Shown here: positions 1-8,093 of the stretch, one piece after another
Position numbering within the stretch: the first letter of the stretch is position 1
Layout of the letters: each line of letters starts with the position of its first letter
DNA from: Exiguobacterium acetylicum DSM 20416
GTDB lineage: Bacteria > Bacillota > Bacilli > Exiguobacteriales > Exiguobacteriaceae
DNA: 64,000 bases
Assembly: GCF_000702605.1 (NCBI RefSeq)
Contig: NZ_JNIR01000001.1
Span: forward strand, 2,932,001-2,996,000
Direction: 5' to 3'
Made by a program: the position numbers and the translations under genes
The notes under the pieces: generated by a model
Databases searched by the model: none
What the model saw: the letters and a program-made list of their open reading frames with translations, nothing else
Told to the model about the DNA's origin: nothing

Positions 1-360
1 AAATCCGTAAGCAAGTGGTGTACCTGCTGCGACGAAGCCATTCTTTGTCGCCATCGACTGAACGATTGTTACTTTCGCAGGCATCGAAACAGAAAGATCT
101 GTCGGTTTTTGTCCAGCTTGTGCAGTCATGATGTGACCAAGTGTTGCACCGCTGTCGAGCGATTCGCCTGTTTTTGCCGACCAGTCTGTTAATTTACCGG
201 CGCTTGGACTCGCAATCGTTATCATTTTGCCATCGATTTTTGCATTGTCTGTTTTGACATAGCTCGTTGCTTGATCGTAATAGTAGTATCCGACAACACC
301 ACCACCAATCAAAACGATGAGTGTCACGATATTGATGATTAATAGTTTTTTCATACTCAT
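1..360 (-). CDS. HlyD/EmrA-family membrane fusion protein, partial (C-terminus off the left edge)
   Basis: Only the first 120 codons lie in the window. The protein opens with MSMKKLL, one N-terminal membrane anchor (about residues 5-24), then YYYYDQATSYVKTDNAKIDG, typical of the start of HlyD/EmrA periplasmic-type adaptors. The following segment resembles the biotinyl-lipoyl-like domain. Such adaptors work with an MFS or ABC exporter in drug efflux; the partner would lie beyond the edge. The ATG at 360 has AAGGAT about 12 nt upstream. It diverges from a TetR regulator, which is the likely controller. Family is clear; substrate cannot be told. Confidence 0.8.
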   Translation of the reverse strand, partial: MSMKKLLIINIVTLIVLIGGGVVGYYYYDQATSYVKTDNAKIDGKMITIASPSAGKLTDWSAKTGESLDSGATLGHIMTAQAGQKPTDLSVSMPAKVTIVQSMATKNGFVAAGTPLAYGF

Positions 361-405
361 GGGTGTGTTTGCATCCTTTCTTGTGTACAATCGATTCAAA
401 AAAAG

Positions 406-427
406 TACTCCTCTGGGGGGAGGAGTA
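406..427 (-). terminator. Hairpin followed by a U tract in the hlyD leader (possible attenuator)
   Basis: TACTCCTC (406-413) and GAGGAGTA (420-427) form an 8-bp stem around a six-base loop. Read on the minus strand, the stem is followed by a run of seven T (398-404), so it looks like an intrinsic terminator. It lies between the likely hlyD promoter and the hlyD start, with no upstream gene on this strand to terminate. Confidence 0.45.
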
Positions 428-440
428 ATTAATATAGTTA

Positions 441-468
441 ATTATATGGATAGTTAGGTAACAAACAA
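441..468 (-). promoter_or_regulatory. Likely sigma-A promoter of hlyD
   Basis: On the minus strand TTGTTT (468-463) and TATAAT (446-441) are separated by 16 nt. Transcription would start near 434, directly before the leader hairpin. Confidence 0.5.
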
Positions 469-476
469 CCGACAAT

Positions 477-495
477 TTCCGACAAAATGTCGGAA
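477..495. promoter_or_regulatory. Palindrome, candidate TetR operator
   Basis: TTCCGACA-AAA-TGTCGGAA is a perfect 8-bp inverted repeat in the tetR/hlyD divergent region, just upstream of the hlyD -35 box. Its position and symmetry suit a TetR-family dimer that controls both genes. Confidence 0.55.
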
Positions 496-552
496 AAATA
501 GATGATAACGGATTCATTAATGAAAAGATGATGAAAAAGGAGTGAAATATGG

Positions 553-1158
553 ATGAATGAGAGCCGTGATCCTCGACCAAAACGGTCACGTGACCGTATT
601 ACAATGGTATTATTTCGTTTACTGAAGACGCACAGCTTCTCAAGTATTACGGTCAAAATGTTGACGGATGGAGCCGGTGTGAACCGTTCGACCTTCTACG
701 CACACTATACGGATAAGTATGATTTGCTTGACCAAATCGTTGAGGAGCAAATGAAGGCACTTGAACAAGCGATTCGGATCACCGGTACAGGAACTGCCTT
801 TCCGACAGTCGAGCAGGTGAGTCGCTATTTTGCTCGGTTGTTCATTCATATCGAAGAAAATGAATTATTCTATCAGACGATGCTTGTTCAAGGACCGATC
901 AAAACGTTCATCTCGCGCTTTCTCGATACGTTGAAAGAGAATTACCGACTAATGTTTCGACCGCAAATCACAGAAGAAGCTACGTTCGTCGATCGGGACT
1001 TATTATTAAACTATGTCATTGGTGGACAGTTGGGATTGTTGATTTCTTGGTTACGAAACGGTCGACCGTATTCATCAGAGTATATGGCAGAACAATTAAG
1101 TCGGATGATCGTCTTTGGAACAGTAGAAAGCATCGGTTTTCCTAAAGAGCCGGAATGA
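553..1158 (+). CDS. TetR/AcrR-family transcriptional regulator
   Basis: A 201-residue protein with an N-terminal helix-turn-helix (about residues 18-60, including SSITVKMLTDGAGVNRSTFY) and an all-helical ligand domain of the TetR_C_8 type. The start is the ATG at 553 with AAGGAG about 10 nt upstream; the ATG at 549 reads into a stop after three codons. It is divergent from the hlyD-like adaptor, with a palindrome between them, so it probably represses the efflux genes and itself. The inducer is unknown. Confidence 0.88.
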   Translation: MNESRDPRPKRSRDRITMVLFRLLKTHSFSSITVKMLTDGAGVNRSTFYAHYTDKYDLLDQIVEEQMKALEQAIRITGTGTAFPTVEQVSRYFARLFIHIEENELFYQTMLVQGPIKTFISRFLDTLKENYRLMFRPQITEEATFVDRDLLLNYVIGGQLGLLISWLRNGRPYSSEYMAEQLSRMIVFGTVESIGFPKEPE

Positions 1159-1164
1159 AGACGT

Positions 1165-1193
1165 AAAAAAAGACACTTCCCTACGGAAGTGTC
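1165..1193 (-). terminator. Terminator of the GGDEF gene
   Basis: GACACTTCC-CTAC-GGAAGTGTC stem (1172-1193) followed on the minus strand by seven T. Confidence 0.85.
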
Positions 1194-1201
1194 CAGTCAG
1201 G

Positions 1202-2293
1202 TTAAGCTTGTCGGAATGCAAGTTCTTTCGTGTAGATCGTACTCCGATTCCGTCCGCTTTCTTTTGAGTAATACAACGCTTTATCTGCCTGTTGTAATGC
1301 TTCAAGTGACGTATGAGAACCACTAGAATGCGCGATTCCAAGCGAAATCGTGATTTGTAGATCAGGTACATCTGCTGTCGGGAACAGGTTACGTGCGACC
1401 GTCAGCCGAGCTAGTTCTGCGATTTTTTGCGCTTCTTTCGCCGAAGTACTTGGTAAGATGATTAAAAATTCTTCACCACCGTACCGTCCGACGAGGTCGT
1501 CTGGACGCGTCAAGGAAGCAAGAGTCATGCCGAGTTGGCGTAACACATCATCGCCCGCATCATGACCATATGTATCATTGACATGCTTGAAGAAATCGAT
1601 ATCGATGAGTACAAGCGAATAGCCTTGGTCGGTCGAACCGACAAGCGAAAGGGAGTCATCAAGACGACGACGATTGGCGAGCCCTGTCAATGCATCCGTC
1701 ATGGCGAGTTTCTGCTGATACTGGATGTTTTCGAAGTGACGGCGTAATTCCGTTAGCAATCGAAAAGCGACAAAGCCAGCTAATAAATTAAAGAAGACGT
1801 ACGCAATCGAGATTTTAAAGAATGTCGACCAGCTGTGCGTCAGGATGTAGATGGCGGGTAACGAATAGAGAATACCGACCAACACCATAAGCTGAAAATG
1901 ACGCATCGAGACATGGACGAATCGACGAATGATTCCGATTGTCGTGATGAACAAGACGATGATCAGCGTAGATAAATAAAAACCTTCCATTTGATCAACT
2001 GGTGTTAAAAAGTAACGTGTCCCAATGATCATCGCACCCGCAACGATGGCGCTTGGAAAACCACCGAACAGCATGGCGATCGCGACGGGAACGATACGTA
2101 AATCAACACGGGCGACATCGATTTGGATCCCATTGAACATCAATAAAACCGCAATCAGACCACAGATCGCTCCGAGTATAAGTCGAATGCTCCATTTGGA
2201 GTTCAATGAAATACGCGGTTGATTTCGAAACGGTAAGAACAAGAGAGTAATCGTTGTAAACAGTAGACAAAAGTTAATGATGAATTGATTCAT
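1202..2293 (-). CDS. Membrane diguanylate cyclase (5TM-LYT-type sensor plus GGDEF)
   Basis: A 363-residue protein with about six hydrophobic segments in the first 190 residues, resembling the 5TMR_LYT module, followed by a GGDEF domain. The active-site loop reads GGEEF (about 272-276). RPDD lies exactly five residues before it, matching the RxxD inhibitory site for c-di-GMP. It should make c-di-GMP from two GTP at the inner membrane surface. The ATG at 2293 is preceded by GGGAGG; an in-frame TTG nine bases upstream (2302) has better spacing and could be the true start. It is monocistronic with its own terminator. Confidence 0.88.
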   Translation of the reverse strand: MNQFIINFCLLFTTITLLFLPFRNQPRISLNSKWSIRLILGAICGLIAVLLMFNGIQIDVARVDLRIVPVAIAMLFGGFPSAIVAGAMIIGTRYFLTPVDQMEGFYLSTLIIVLFITTIGIIRRFVHVSMRHFQLMVLVGILYSLPAIYILTHSWSTFFKISIAYVFFNLLAGFVAFRLLTELRRHFENIQYQQKLAMTDALTGLANRRRLDDSLSLVGSTDQGYSLVLIDIDFFKHVNDTYGHDAGDDVLRQLGMTLASLTRPDDLVGRYGGEEFLIILPSTSAKEAQKIAELARLTVARNLFPTADVPDLQITISLGIAHSSGSHTSLEALQQADKALYYSKESGRNRSTIYTKELAFRQA

Positions 2294-2404
2294 GATGGAC
2301 AACAAATCCTCCCAACTCCCCCAGCTAACAGATTTCCATATATATACTTCCAGTATACTCAAGTAGATAACGGTTAGACAGAGGGAAATCTTTAGATAAA
2401 ATAG

Positions 2405-2433
2405 AAAAAACGGTAGAAAATCTACCGTTTTTA
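2405..2433 (-). terminator. Terminator of the marR gene
   Basis: AAAACGGTAGA and TCTACCGTTTT pair around a short loop. The gene's TAA stop is part of the structure, and a T run follows on the minus strand. Confidence 0.8.
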
Positions 2434-2886
2434 AGAAGACGAAGTAAGTGTATCCTCATCCATCGTCTGTAAAATTTTATTAAAAACATGAACCATCGTT
2501 TCAAGCTCTTCTTCTGTCAATGTGCCGAAGCGATCTTGTAAATAGTTTTTCCGGACGATTTCGAGATCCCGAAATGCACGTTCACCGTCCTCCGTCAAAG
2601 CGAGGACGATTGAACGACGATCTTCCGTCGAACGTGTTCGGGTGACATATCCTTGTTTATACAGCTTATCCGTCAAAGCAGTGACTTGACTCGTCGCGAG
2701 CTCAAATTGTTCCGCAAGAAGCGTCGGGCGTTGAGGACCATTTTCTGAAAGGCTTCGTAAGATGAAAAACTCACTCCGGGTCGCCGTTCCTTCAAATAGC
2801 CGGTTAAGTTCACGTCGCAGGGTACGAAGAATGACACGCATTTGTTCCTCGAGTCGATAAGTTAGCAAATCACGTTCCTGTGGCAT
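2431..2886 (-). CDS. MarR-family transcriptional regulator
   Basis: A 151-residue winged-helix protein of normal MarR length. The recognition region RPTLLAEQFELATSQVTALT (about residues 52-71) and the wing with DRRSIVLALTEDG (about 88-100) are typical of the family. AAAGGATG lies about 8 nt before the ATG. It diverges from the lysine-riboswitch permease, and a TTTAGT-GT-ACTAAA palindrome sits in its own upstream region, which suggests autoregulation. Target genes and ligand are unknown. Confidence 0.88.
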   Translation of the reverse strand: MPQERDLLTYRLEEQMRVILRTLRRELNRLFEGTATRSEFFILRSLSENGPQRPTLLAEQFELATSQVTALTDKLYKQGYVTRTRSTEDRRSIVLALTEDGERAFRDLEIVRKNYLQDRFGTLTEEELETMVHVFNKILQTMDEDTLTSSS

Positions 2887-2922
2887 GCAAGCAGCATCCT
2901 TTCTCTCAGTGGACTTCTACCA

Positions 2923-2936
2923 TTTAGTGTACTAAA
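2923..2936. promoter_or_regulatory. Palindrome, candidate MarR operator
   Basis: TTTAGT-GT-ACTAAA is a perfect 6-bp inverted repeat 37 nt upstream of the marR start. MarR dimers commonly bind such short, centred palindromes near their own promoter. Confidence 0.45.
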
Positions 2937-2982
2937 CATATCGGATTTTTACCATCGACTACCCCAGATTCGAAAAAGGCAA

Positions 2983-3012
2983 TTGACAATTTCGTGGCGT
3001 TTTGTGTAATAT
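2983..3012 (+). promoter_or_regulatory. Sigma-A promoter of the lysine-riboswitch transcript
   Basis: A perfect TTGACA (2983-2988), an 18-nt spacer and TATAAT-like TAATAT (3007-3012) lie just upstream of the riboswitch. Confidence 0.75.
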
Positions 3013-3049
3013 GGCGTAGTAATAACTAACTTAATTCAGTTCTCACTCA

Positions 3050-3242
3050 ACCAGTGGGATGGAGGTTGCAGTTCTTAAGAGTACGGTTACGGATGTCGTC
3101 AAGCGACAGATGAGGTGACCTGAAAGGAAGAATTGCCGAAATCAATCATCGCTTTGAAGATGATCGATTGGGATTAGATCAAATAGGTCTAATACTGTCA
3201 CAAGTCGGGTATCACCTACTTGTGGAGAGCTATCTTTCACGA
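3050..3242 (+). promoter_or_regulatory. Lysine riboswitch (L-box) aptamer
   Basis: The conserved L-box blocks appear in order: GGAGGTTGCA (3061), AAGAGTA (3077), GAAAGGAAGAATTGCCGAAA (3122-3141), ACTGTCAC (3194) and TGTGGAGAGCTATCTTTC (3221-3238). The ends pair (GTGGGAT with ATCTTTCAC) to form helix P1. A terminator follows directly, so lysine binding should switch off the downstream permease. Confidence 0.93.
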
Positions 3243-3275
3243 CGGTAGAATGAGGCGCATCCATTTTATTATGTT

Positions 3276-3321
3276 GCGTTCTCATCTTCCATCTGGAAGA
3301 TGAGGGCGCTTTTTGTTTTTT
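3276..3321 (+). terminator. Riboswitch expression-platform terminator
   Basis: GCGTTCTCATCTTCC pairs with GGAAGATGAGGGCGC around ATCT (15 pairs including G-U), followed by TTTTTGTTTTTT. It lies between the L-box and the permease start. Confidence 0.9.
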
Positions 3322-3371
3322 CATTCAAAAAGTGTCCTCTCAAAAATTTATTAAAGAGAGAAGCGAACGAA

Positions 3372-4853
3372 ATGAACAATCTAGATGTGAAACAAACAAC
3401 AGATTCGACAGCAGAAGGATTAAAACGTGGATTACAAGCCCGTCATATGTCAATGATCGCCATCGGTGGAGCGATCGGAACAGGACTCTTCATTGCGTCC
3501 GGTGCTTCCGTCGCAGCAGCAGGACCAGGTGGTGCGCTCCTATCGTATGCAATCGTTGGTCTGATGGTCTACTTCCTAATGACAAGTCTTGGTGAAATGG
3601 CAGCGTACATGCCGGTCGCTGGATCCTTCTCGACATATGGAACGAAATTCGTCGATCCATCATTCGGCTTTGCACTCGGCTGGAACTACTGGTACAACTG
3701 GGCAGTCACGATCGCAGTCGAGCTCGTCGCAGCACAAATCGTCATGACGTATTGGTTCCCGGATGTTCCTGGATTTTATTTCAGTGCCTTGTTCCTCTTA
3801 CTCATGATTGGCTTGAACTACTTCTCCGTTAAAGGATTCGGGGAAGCGGAGTATTGGTTCGCGATGATTAAAGTCGTTACCGTCATCGTCTTCTTAGTCG
3901 TCGGTGTTGCGATGATTTTCGGTGTCTTTACATCGGAGCCACCGGTTGGCTTTAAAAACTTTGCTCTTGGCGATGCACCGTTCGTCGGTGGGATTCCTGC
4001 CGTCATCGGAATCATTCTTGTTGCTGGATTCAGTTTCCAAGGAACGGAGCTCGTCGGGATTGCCGCGGGTGAGTCAGAAGACCCGAAAAAGAACGTTCCT
4101 AAAGCAGTCAAACAAGTTTTCTGGCGTATCTTACTTTTCTACGTCTTCGCGATTTTCGTCATCGGAATGCTCATTCCGTATACGAGTCCGAACTTGGTTT
4201 CGAATGACATTACGGACGTAGCGGTTAGTCCGTTTACGCTCGTCTTTGAAAAAGCAGGTCTTGCGTTCTCAGCAGCACTCATGAACGCTGTCATCTTGAC
4301 GTCTGTTCTATCTGCCGGAAACTCAGGCATGTATGCTTCGACACGGATGCTGTATACACTTGCGCGCCAAGGCGATGCACCGAAGTTATTCGCGAAAGTC
4401 TCGAAAAACGGTGTACCCCGTAACGCCTTGCTTGCAACAGGTGCAGTCGGTGCGCTCTGTTTCTTGACGTCGATGTTTGGTGGACAAGTCTACCTGTGGT
4501 TACTCAATGCTTCCGGGATGACAGGATTCATCGCATGGCTCGGGATTGCGATCAGTCACTATCGCTTCCGTAAAGGATTCGTTGCACAAGGTCACTCGTT
4601 GAAAGACTTACCATATGTTGCACCAGCGTTCCCGTTCGGTCCGCTGTTCGCATTCGGTCTTTGTTTCCTTGTCATCGTTGGTCAAAACTATGCCGCATTC
4701 CTCGCTGATCAAATCGATTGGGTCGGGATTGCTGCGACGTACGTCGGTATTCCATTGTTCCTTGCCTTCTGGTTAGGACATAAATTCAAAAACCGGACGT
4801 CGATCGTTCGTTATGACGAGATGGACTTCCCAGAACATCCGCGTCAATCGTAA
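3372..4853 (+). CDS. lysP: Lysine-specific amino acid permease (AAT/LysP-like)
   Basis: A 493-residue APC-superfamily permease with about 12 membrane segments. The first helix carries GGAIGTGLFIASG, the unwound substrate site typical of AAT permeases. A short charged tail follows. The start is the ATG at 3372 (MNNLDVKQ); the open frame runs further up into the riboswitch terminator and is not coding there. RBS is modest (AAAGAGAGAAG). The lysine riboswitch directly upstream makes lysine the best substrate guess, with proton symport from family knowledge. It stands alone with its own terminator. Confidence 0.88.
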   Translation: MNNLDVKQTTDSTAEGLKRGLQARHMSMIAIGGAIGTGLFIASGASVAAAGPGGALLSYAIVGLMVYFLMTSLGEMAAYMPVAGSFSTYGTKFVDPSFGFALGWNYWYNWAVTIAVELVAAQIVMTYWFPDVPGFYFSALFLLLMIGLNYFSVKGFGEAEYWFAMIKVVTVIVFLVVGVAMIFGVFTSEPPVGFKNFALGDAPFVGGIPAVIGIILVAGFSFQGTELVGIAAGESEDPKKNVPKAVKQVFWRILLFYVFAIFVIGMLIPYTSPNLVSNDITDVAVSPFTLVFEKAGLAFSAALMNAVILTSVLSAGNSGMYASTRMLYTLARQGDAPKLFAKVSKNGVPRNALLATGAVGALCFLTSMFGGQVYLWLLNASGMTGFIAWLGIAISHYRFRKGFVAQGHSLKDLPYVAPAFPFGPLFAFGLCFLVIVGQNYAAFLADQIDWVGIAATYVGIPLFLAFWLGHKFKNRTSIVRYDEMDFPEHPRQS

Positions 4854-4860
4854 TGTGTGA

Positions 4861-4891
4861 ACCACCTTCTATAATGAAGGTGGTTTTTTTA
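4861..4891 (+). terminator. Terminator of the lysine permease gene
   Basis: ACCACCTTC-TATAAT-GAAGGTGGT followed by seven T. Confidence 0.9.
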
Positions 4892-4901
4892 TTTCTTTAA
4901 A

Positions 4902-4915
4902 TGAAAACGTTTTCT
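4902..4915. promoter_or_regulatory. cre-like site upstream of the sodium:solute symporter
   Basis: TGAAAACGTTTTCT matches the CcpA consensus TGWAANCGNTNWCA at 13 of 14 positions. It lies about 90 nt before the symporter start, near the expected promoter, so carbon catabolite repression is likely. Confidence 0.6.
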
Positions 4916-5005
4916 AAAATATAGTTTTGGAAAAGTATAAAAAAGGAATCAATGAATACATATTACAAGAATAGAAAACATGAATGAAGAATAGGGGGAA
5001 GACGC

Positions 5006-6766
5006 ATGACTACATCTGAATTATTTTTCACATTAGGTTCTGCAGCGTTTTTCATGTTGCTCGTTGCCTACATATCCTATCGATTGACGCGTGGGAAAAC
5101 ACAAGGCGTCGATGAATACTTCTTAGCGGGGCGAGGTCTAAGTGGCGTTTTCATTGCCGGATCATTACTACTGACGAATTTGTCGGCAGAACAGTTGATT
5201 GGACTCAATGGACAATCCTTCATGGGGAATATGTCGAGTATGGCATGGGAAGTTACGGCGGGATTTGCTGCAATCATCATGGCCATCTATCTGCTCCCGA
5301 AATTTCTCGGGCTAGGTATCTCGACATTACCGGAATACTTAAGTCACCGGTATGATGAGACGGTTCGCCGGATGACAGTCTTACTCTTTTTACTTGGATA
5401 TATGTGTGTCACGATTCCTTCGATGCTTTATTCGGGTGGAATTGCTGTCTTGCAGCTGTTCGATGTTCCGGAATTATTTGGTCTCAGTTATACGCAATCC
5501 CTTTGGTTAGTCGTCTGGGTCGTTGGAATCATCGGAGCGATTTATGCAATTTTTGGAGGACTACGTGCGGTGGCTGTCTCCGATACCTTGAACGGGATTG
5601 GGCTTGTCTCCGTTGGATTCCTAGTTCCGGTGCTTGGCTTTATCGCGCTGGGTGACGGGAATTTGCTTCAAGGAATGAAGACGATTGCGACTGTGCAACC
5701 GGAGAAGCTGAACGCAATCGGAAGCTCAACCGATGCCGTTCCGTTCTTTTCGATTTTCACGGGCATCCTATTTGCGAACTTATTTTATTGGTCACTCAAT
5801 CAATATGTCATTCAACGTGTGCTCGGGGCAAAAGATTTGAAGGAAGGACAGAAGGGCGTCTTGATGACAGGCTTCTTGAAGTTATTAGTTCCGATCTTCA
5901 TGCTGATTCCTGGGATCATTGCCTATCACTTATATGGGAACACACTAACGAGCGGTGATCTATCATATCCTCGACTCATTACGGAGTTGTTGCCGGTCTC
6001 GCTGATGGGATTTTTCTTGGCTGTCTTACTCGGAGCTGTCTTCAGTTCGTTTAACTCGTTGCTCAACAGTATTGCGACACTTTTCGTACTCGATATCTAT
6101 CAGCCGGTGTTTGCGAAAGAGGCGAGTGATGAACATTTGATTCGCGTCAGTAAATGGTTTGGAACGATCGTTGCCTTAATTTCTTTCGTCATTGCGCCGT
6201 TCTTGATGTACGCGCCGGACGGCTTATGGAGTTTGATCCGGCAATTCACAGGATTTTTCAACATTCCAATTCTCGTCATCGTATTAATGGGGATTTTCAT
6301 GAAACGAATTCCGGCGATTGCGGCGAAAATCGTCATTGTCTTTCACGTTTTCGCGTATTACTTATTCGTCTTCGGTTTCAAACAACTGTTTGGCTGGGAT
6401 CATGGCATTAGCTATATTCATGGATACGGTATTCTACTCGTGATTGAAGTGCTATTCATGGTATTCATGGGGTATCGTTACCCAGCCGTCCAGTCAAGAA
6501 AGGTCAATCGACGACAGTCTGTCGAGCTCACTCCATGGAAGTTCGCGATTCCAGTATCGATCCTATTATGTACATCAATCATTTGGACGTACGTTCTGTT
6601 TTCAAAGATCGGACTGGCTTCGACAGCAGGTGTCGTGTCGAGTTGGTTCTGGCCGGTCACGTTAGGACTTGTCATTGCGACGATCGTATTATGGCGTGTG
6701 TCGCTAAACGCTTGGGAGGTGAAGTACCGGACCTATCTCGAAGAAGAGTACCGTCAAGCCGAATAA
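5006..6766 (+). CDS. Sodium:solute symporter family transporter (SSS, YidK/vSGLT-like)
   Basis: A 586-residue membrane protein with about 14 hydrophobic segments. The opening YISYRLTRGKTQGVDEYFLA and LLLTNLSAEQLIGLNGQSF are typical of the SLC5 sugar branch, close to YidK and vSGLT. It should bring in a sugar or related solute with sodium. The ATG at 5006 follows AGGGGGAAG. A cre-like site upstream supports a carbon substrate under CcpA control. The true substrate cannot be read from sequence. A small membrane protein follows and may share the transcript. Confidence 0.85.
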   Translation: MTTSELFFTLGSAAFFMLLVAYISYRLTRGKTQGVDEYFLAGRGLSGVFIAGSLLLTNLSAEQLIGLNGQSFMGNMSSMAWEVTAGFAAIIMAIYLLPKFLGLGISTLPEYLSHRYDETVRRMTVLLFLLGYMCVTIPSMLYSGGIAVLQLFDVPELFGLSYTQSLWLVVWVVGIIGAIYAIFGGLRAVAVSDTLNGIGLVSVGFLVPVLGFIALGDGNLLQGMKTIATVQPEKLNAIGSSTDAVPFFSIFTGILFANLFYWSLNQYVIQRVLGAKDLKEGQKGVLMTGFLKLLVPIFMLIPGIIAYHLYGNTLTSGDLSYPRLITELLPVSLMGFFLAVLLGAVFSSFNSLLNSIATLFVLDIYQPVFAKEASDEHLIRVSKWFGTIVALISFVIAPFLMYAPDGLWSLIRQFTGFFNIPILVIVLMGIFMKRIPAIAAKIVIVFHVFAYYLFVFGFKQLFGWDHGISYIHGYGILLVIEVLFMVFMGYRYPAVQSRKVNRRQSVELTPWKFAIPVSILLCTSIIWTYVLFSKIGLASTAGVVSSWFWPVTLGLVIATIVLWRVSLNAWEVKYRTYLEEEYRQAE

Positions 6767-6826
6767 TCCTCTCGCAGAAGGCATGACATATCAGGTAAGA
6801 TGAAAGAAAAACAGGAGGCGATCTTC

Positions 6827-7009
6827 TTGAATTACTGGTACCACTTTAAGCGTGCCTTCCTACCGATCGCATTATTGCTTGTGACGCTTGCCTTGTACCA
6901 AATGATTTATCGTTTGAATAACATCTGGTATTCGTTTGGAGGACTTCTTCTTGTCTTTGCTGCGATTTACTTCGTCATGCGTCGTCTAAAAGCGAACCCA
7001 GAGGATTGA
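6827..7009 (+). CDS. Small two-helix membrane protein, unknown function
   Basis: I do not recognise this family. With the TTG start at 6827 it has 60 residues, beginning NYWYHFKRAF after the initiator. It has two hydrophobic helices (about 12-28 and 34-50) and a basic/acidic tail RRLKANPED. The TTG is chosen because AGGAGGCGATC sits 7-8 nt before it. An in-frame ATG at 6800 has no good ribosome site and would include that AGGAGG in the coding sequence. It lies 60 nt after the symporter, perhaps in the same transcript. Confidence 0.7.
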   Translation: MNYWYHFKRAFLPIALLLVTLALYQMIYRLNNIWYSFGGLLLVFAAIYFVMRRLKANPED

Positions 7010-7078
7010 ATGAGCAGGAAAGTCGAGTCCATTCTCTGAACGAGGTAAAATAGACACATACAGAGGAGGGGAAGATAG

Positions 7079-8026
7079 ATGGCAAAAGCAATATTTGCAG
7101 GTGGTTGTTTCTGGTGCATGGTCAAGCCATTCCATAAATATGATGGTGTAGAGCAGGTCATTTCAGGATATACCGGTGGTCATACAGAGAACCCGACTTA
7201 TAAAGAGGTCTGTTCGGAAACGACAGGTCATTTGGAGGCGGTTGAAGTCACGTACGATCCGTCCGTCATTACGTACGAAGAATTACTCGAGATCTTCTGG
7301 CGTCAAATCGACCCTACGGATGGCGGAGGTCAATTCAATGACCGTGGTGAATCATACCAACCGGCTATCTTTTATGTCGATGAAGCACAGCGTGAGGCAG
7401 CTGAACGTTCGAAAGCAGAGCTTGACGCATCAGGACGCTTCTCACGTCCGGTCGCGGTAGAGATTCGTCCAGAAAAGCCGTTTTGGCCAGCCGAGGAGTA
7501 TCATCAAGATTATTATAAAAAAAATCCGTTCCGTTATCAGATGTATAGTGTCGGCTCAGGTCGCGCGAAATTCATCAAGGAAGCGTGGAAGGATCACGGT
7601 AAGGAAAAAGAACTGAAAGAACGTCTGACACCAATTCAGTATAAAGTCACACAAGAGAACGGGACAGAACCCGCTTTCCGTAACGAATACTGGGATGAAG
7701 AACGTCCAGGTCTTTATGTCGACATCGTCGATGGCACACCACTCTTCACATCGAAAGATAAGTTCCAGTCGAACTGTGGTTGGCCGAGCTTCGCTAAACC
7801 AATTTCAGAAGAGAAGATGGAAGTCGAACTCGACACGAGTCACGGGATGACGCGGACGGAAGTGCGTTCTGCGAATGCAGATAGTCATCTCGGTCATATC
7901 TTCGATGATGGTCCGACCGAACTTGGTGGTCTTCGCTATTGTATCAACTCAGCAGCGTTACGATTTATTCCGCTTGAAGAGCTTGATTCGGCAGGATATG
8001 GGGAATATAAAAAACATTTCGAGTAA
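7079..8026 (+). CDS. msrAB: Bifunctional peptide methionine sulfoxide reductase MsrA/MsrB
   Basis: A 315-residue fusion. Residues 1-160 are MsrA with catalytic GCFWC (Cys at about 10) for the S-epimer. Residues about 180-310 are MsrB with [20 protein letters not shown] and catalytic RYCINS for the R-epimer. The paired CxxC motifs that bind zinc in some MsrB proteins are not present. It repairs oxidised methionine in the cytoplasm using thioredoxin. GAGGAGGGG precedes the ATG. A terminator follows, so it is likely monocistronic. Confidence 0.96.
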   Translation: MAKAIFAGGCFWCMVKPFHKYDGVEQVISGYTGGHTENPTYKEVCSETTGHLEAVEVTYDPSVITYEELLEIFWRQIDPTDGGGQFNDRGESYQPAIFYVDEAQREAAERSKAELDASGRFSRPVAVEIRPEKPFWPAEEYHQDYYKKNPFRYQMYSVGSGRAKFIKEAWKDHGKEKELKERLTPIQYKVTQENGTEPAFRNEYWDEERPGLYVDIVDGTPLFTSKDKFQSNCGWPSFAKPISEEKMEVELDTSHGMTRTEVRSANADSHLGHIFDDGPTELGGLRYCINSAALRFIPLEELDSAGYGEYKKHFE

Positions 8027-8034
8027 CATGTAAG

Positions 8035-8071
8035 GAGCAGTCAAACGATTTCGTTTTGACTGCTCTTTTTT
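8035..8071 (+). terminator. Terminator of msrAB
   Basis: GAGCAGTCAAA and TTTGACTGCTC pair, followed by TTTTTT. Confidence 0.88.
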
Positions 8072-8093
8072 CAAATGGAAGGGAGAGAATCGA

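Noticed and set aside
3818-4111. Long antisense open frame inside the lysine permease gene
   Set aside because: It lacks a ribosome site and its composition is that expected from the opposite strand of a membrane protein gene; many similar antisense frames across the window were dropped for the same reason.
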